Shown here piece after piece: positions 60,927-64,000 of a stretch of DNA of 64,000 nt. The DNA comes from DAHUXN01 sp963729815 (GTDB lineage: Bacteria > Acidobacteriota > Terriglobia > Acidiferrales > UBA7541): positions 1 through 64,000 of the forward strand of contig CAVSPU010000001.1 of assembly GCA_963729815.1 (NCBI GenBank). The letters run 5' to 3'. The position numbers were made by a program, and so were the translations under genes. The notes beneath the pieces are model-generated. The model ran no database searches. It was not told the origin of the DNA and saw only the letters and a program-made list of their open reading frames with translations. Positions within the stretch are counted from its first letter, which is position 1; each line of letters begins with the position of its first letter.

Positions 60927-62351
60927 CTAGAGCGTTTTCAGAAAATTGACCAGATCTCGCTCTTGCTGCGGCGTCAGGTTCATTTGAAATCGCAAATTGT
61001 AAAAATCGACCACCTCGTCCAAAGTGGCGGCCGCGCCATTGTGAAAATACGGAGCGCGCGCCGCGAGTCCTCGCAAAATAAGTCCCTTGCCTCTCCCAAC
61101 GTCGCTGCACTGCCCGGTGATGAGCGCCTTCCCGGGATCAGACGTGTATGTCACTTGCCCCGCAAGCGTGCCTTGCGTGCAGACCACCTCGAAGACCGGC
61201 AGATTGGGGCTGGAGAGCTGACCCACCGCCGCCTGTATCGTTGGGTCGCTCTCGTAAGTCGCCGAGCGGCTTGTCCCAATGTCGAGCGCCACCGCGAGCG
61301 AATGGTCTCCCACATTCGGCGTGTCGTGGCATGTAGTGCACGTGCCATTGATCACGGGCTGATTGAGCGCGTCGTTCAATCCGCGCACATCCGTGATCAC
61401 CAGCGGTTGCGTATTGAAAATCTGTTCGCCACGAGCCACCGACCTCTGCATCGGCGCGCCTGAGTACGTCCACTTCGAATAGATCGTGAATGCGTTTGGA
61501 GTGAATTGCGCCGGCGGCCCTAAGGAATCATTGATTCCGGGATAAAATGGCACTGACGAAAGGAACTGAGCCCCTCCGTTCGCGCCATTCGAGTTCAGAA
61601 AACCGGCCTGGAAATCAATGGCCTGCGCGGAATTCAACGCCAATTCGAATTTAACGATTTGATCCACTTGCGCGGTTGTCGGCTGTGCCGTCGCCTGCGC
61701 GTGGTCTAGCGTCGCATCAACCGCCTGATGCGATAAATCAGTGAACAAATTTGCAGCGTACGTTGACGCGCTATTCAGCGGCGCAACGGTCTCTCGGCCA
61801 TCGAACATCACCGCGCTCAGAAAACCAAGATTCGTTGCCGGCAGCGGCCGCCGATAGACGGAAACCGTTTCCACGCCGGTGCTCGGATCGGTGACCAAAG
61901 CACAGCCATAGGGATCCTGAACGGCCGCAATTGTAAACTGCGGATTCGATGGCATCGTCAAGCCGATGCGAATCAGCCCATTCTGCCGCAGCAGACTGAA
62001 ATTGAATTGCTGGCCCGGCGCAGCAGTCGGGCAGACTGCGCCATCGACGGCGGAAAAGAGCGGATCCTTGCCGTTAGTCGCCTCATAGACCAACTGTGCC
62101 CGCAGCGCGCTCAAGCCCATCGCATTCGAAACAACGTGGCAAGTACTGCATGTCCGGCCATTCGTCCCCAGGCTCTGGAAAAATGGTCCCGATGTGTTAA
62201 ATGAGCTTGTCGAACTGTACGTTGACACCGCGCCGCTCGAATCGAGGAACGGAAACAGATTTGGTATCGTCAACGCCGCCGCTGTCAGTGCCATCACGCA
62301 AAACGCTACTGGCATTACAAGCCAGCGCTTCGTCATCCTCTGGGCTTTCAT
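60927..62351 (-). CDS. di-haem cytochrome c peroxidase-like (MauG/CCP) protein
   Basis: 474 residues from ATG 62351, after GGAGAAG. Signal peptide (WLVMPVAFCVMALTAAALTI). Two CxxCH haem sites: CSTCH at about 68-72 and CTTCH at about 338-342. The second domain has RGEQIFNTQPLVITDV before it and ARAPYFHNGAAATLDEVVDF and LTPQQERDLVNFLKTL after it, the CCP/MauG C-terminal blocks. It probably works in the periplasm, reducing peroxide or oxidising a partner; the wide haem spacing is unusual compared with classic CCP. Confidence 0.88.
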   Translation of the reverse strand: MKAQRMTKRWLVMPVAFCVMALTAAALTIPNLFPFLDSSGAVSTYSSTSSFNTSGPFFQSLGTNGRTCSTCHVVSNAMGLSALRAQLVYEATNGKDPLFSAVDGAVCPTAAPGQQFNFSLLRQNGLIRIGLTMPSNPQFTIAAVQDPYGCALVTDPSTGVETVSVYRRPLPATNLGFLSAVMFDGRETVAPLNSASTYAANLFTDLSHQAVDATLDHAQATAQPTTAQVDQIVKFELALNSAQAIDFQAGFLNSNGANGGAQFLSSVPFYPGINDSLGPPAQFTPNAFTIYSKWTYSGAPMQRSVARGEQIFNTQPLVITDVRGLNDALNQPVINGTCTTCHDTPNVGDHSLAVALDIGTSRSATYESDPTIQAAVGQLSSPNLPVFEVVCTQGTLAGQVTYTSDPGKALITGQCSDVGRGKGLILRGLAARAPYFHNGAAATLDEVVDFYNLRFQMNLTPQQERDLVNFLKTL

Positions 62352-62586
62352 AGTTTCTTCTCCGCCTTCCTTCTTCAGGTCCTTCCGCGAGACCTTGGAC
62401 CTCACACAGGTTGCCCGAAGCTACTGAGACCTCAGTTTTCACGCAATGGAATGCAGATGATTTCTCAGTGAAAAAGATGTGACCGTCTAACATACTGATG
62501 GCGCAGCTATTACACTTTGTCTTGCCCTTTGAATTTCCAGCGGCTACAATCAAGCCCAGAGTTTTTCTTCAAGTTGACTTTAGCCT

Positions 62587-64000
62587 ATGCCCGAAGATCG
62601 GCGCGAGCCCTTGTTACGCTTTGGCGATTTCACTGTAGATACTCGCGCGCGGGTCCTTTACAAACTCGGCGTCCGTCTCAAACTTCACCGCCAGGCCTTT
62701 GAGGTTCTTCACCTTCTGATCGGGCGTCCCGGAGACGTGATCACCCGCGAGGAAGTGCAGGCGAAACTCTGGTCTCAGGATACCTTTGTCGATTTTGAAA
62801 ACAGCTTGAACTCCGTCGTCAAGAAACTCCGCCAGACGTTGGGAGATTCCGCAACCGATCCTCGATTCATCGAAACCGTCCCGCGAATCGGCTATCGATT
62901 CATAGCGCAGGTTCAAGTCCAGACTCCTTCTCCTACCCCGCCCGTTCCTGCGAAAGTTTCGCTGGAAACAGGCCCAGCCTCCTGGAGTTTCCCGCATTTT
63001 TTGGCCCGCAGGAAATGGTGGGTTGGCATTGCAGGCTGCGCTGCGCTGCTTGCCTTCGCAGCAATCCGCTTTCCCCACTTTCGCCACCACGTCGATGTGG
63101 TTCCCGTCGAAAGAAGGACCATGCTCGCCGTGCTTCCCTTCGAGAATCTCACCGGCGATGTCAAACAGGAGTACTTGAGCGACGGCCTCACCGAAGAGCT
63201 TATCGCTCAACTGGAACAGGCTGCTCCCCAGCAGTTTGGTGTCATCGCCCCCTCCTCCGTGATGGAATACAAAAGCTCGCCGGGAGATTTGGATGAAATC
63301 GCTCGCCGCCTCGGTGTCGAATACATTCTCGAGGGCGGACTTCGCCGCGATTCGCAGCGCGTGCGAATCACCACGCAACTGATTCGTATGCAGGACCGTA
63401 AAATCGTATGGGCCCGCCAGTACGATCGTGAGCTGAAGAACCTCTTGGCGGTGCAGAGCGAAATTGCCCAGGAAATCGCGGACGAGATTCAAATCACTCT
63501 CGGTCACAGCAGCATCCCCGTCCCTGCCGCACAATCTGCTGCTGCTCCTGTTCCCTACGACGCCTACGACCTCTATTTGAGAGGCCGCTATCTTCTCAAT
63601 ACGAGAAACACTCTGTCGTTCCCGTTGGCCGCGAATTACTTTCAGCAAGCCATCGCCAAAGATCCCAACTATGCCCGAGCTTACGCCGCTCTCGCTGACT
63701 CCTATGCTCTGACGAGTAGCTACTATTTATCTTCGCCGGAAGAGATCATCCCAAAGGCTCGCGCGGCAGCCCTGAAAGCGCTTCAGCTCGACAACAGCCT
63801 CGCTGAGGCGCACACCGCACTCGCCTTGATCACTGAGAATTACGATTGGGATTGGCAAACGGCAGAGAAGGAATTCCGCTTGGCCATTCAGTTGGATCCC
63901 AATTATCCGACTGCCCATCAATGGTACGCAGAATACCTCGCGTGGCAGGGACGATTTGACGAAGCATTTGCGGAGAGCGAACGCGCGCGCCAGCTCGACC
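62587..64000 (+). CDS. winged-helix / TolB-like / TPR protein (partial at window edge)
   Basis: 471 residues readable from ATG 62587, continuing beyond the window. Winged helix (LLRFGDFTVDTRARVLYKLG, DPRFIETVPRIGYRFIAQV), one membrane helix (WWVGIAGCAALLAFAAIRF), a FlgO/TolB-N-type domain (MLAVLPFENLTGDVKQEYLS, DGLTEELIAQLEQ) and TPR units (AANYFQQAIAKDPNYARAYA). A close functional relative of the protein at 46533. Divergent from the cytochrome gene, whose promoter lies in between. Confidence 0.9.
   Translation, partial: MPEDRREPLLRFGDFTVDTRARVLYKLGVRLKLHRQAFEVLHLLIGRPGDVITREEVQAKLWSQDTFVDFENSLNSVVKKLRQTLGDSATDPRFIETVPRIGYRFIAQVQVQTPSPTPPVPAKVSLETGPASWSFPHFLARRKWWVGIAGCAALLAFAAIRFPHFRHHVDVVPVERRTMLAVLPFENLTGDVKQEYLSDGLTEELIAQLEQAAPQQFGVIAPSSVMEYKSSPGDLDEIARRLGVEYILEGGLRRDSQRVRITTQLIRMQDRKIVWARQYDRELKNLLAVQSEIAQEIADEIQITLGHSSIPVPAAQSAAAPVPYDAYDLYLRGRYLLNTRNTLSFPLAANYFQQAIAKDPNYARAYAALADSYALTSSYYLSSPEEIIPKARAAALKALQLDNSLAEAHTALALITENYDWDWQTAEKEFRLAIQLDPNYPTAHQWYAEYLAWQGRFDEAFAESERARQLD

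Overview
The window looks like chromosome of an Acidobacteriota (Terriglobia/Acidobacteriia-like) bacterium. The lineage call rests on gene types common there: an ADOP-type permease, a CarboxypepD_reg/TonB receptor with a barrel of about 1,170 residues, DNA-binding winged-helix/TPR proteins of the CadC-like kind, Rhs proteins, and a high-GC, NCG/NCC-rich codon style in the native genes. This is inference from gene content; no rRNA gene is present.

Layout. 1-3.4 kb: the 3' end of an Rhs gene, a membrane immunity candidate, then a second Rhs tip cassette with a different C-terminal toxin region and its own immunity candidate, then Rhs debris. 3.4-7.65 kb: a small mobile module (HTH, iteron-like repeats, RepA-like ATPase, two excisionase-type HTH proteins, zinc-finger protein, tyrosine integrase) that stops 9 bp before an intact tRNA-Asn(GTT). 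7.7-30.6 kb: a genomic island bounded by the tRNA-Asn 3' end and an exact 49-bp copy of it. It has an integrase next to the tRNA, a decayed conjugation module (VirB11/TadA-like ATPase, VirD4/TraG-like coupling protein, a long inverted repeat, a frameshifted gene), DUF488 genes, an ADOP permease with a CIA30-fold secreted protein, a DesK/DesR-like two-component system, and a complete TOMM-type (thiazole/oxazole-modified peptide) RiPP operon. It ends with an IS3 element and broken genes. 30.6-49.7 kb: a second block bounded by the 49-bp copy and a third, slightly diverged tRNA-Asn 3' end. Its genes have native-like composition: LemA, a catalytically dead M48 protease homologue, many small secreted or lipoprotein paralogues, a zinc-ribbon/OmpA fusion, and a winged-helix TPR protein. 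49.8-64 kb: ordinary chromosome (deoxyhypusine-synthase-like protein, CPBP protease, MtnA, phosphoesterase, ECF sigma factor, HxlR regulator, beta-barrel, TonB receptor, di-haem cytochrome c peroxidase-like protein, and the start of another winged-helix TPR gene).

The most interesting system is the RiPP operon at 21.1-28.3 kb. A 53-residue precursor (21175-21336) with an exemplary ribosome binding site ends in a Cys/Thr/Ser/Gly-rich core. It is followed by a SagB-type dehydrogenase, an ocin-ThiF-like leader-binding partner, a YcaO cyclodehydratase with a proline-rich C-terminus, a CPBP protease, an ABC exporter pair and a second CPBP protein. A near-identical 15-bp palindrome lies upstream of both the RiPP operon and the divergently placed CIA30-ADOP pair. 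The two-component system sits between them, so the three units may form one regulon: sensing, peptide production and export or self-protection.

Limits: all assignments come from reading motifs in the sequence; no database search was run. Start codons marked as uncertain were chosen from visible ribosome binding sites and neighbour spacing.
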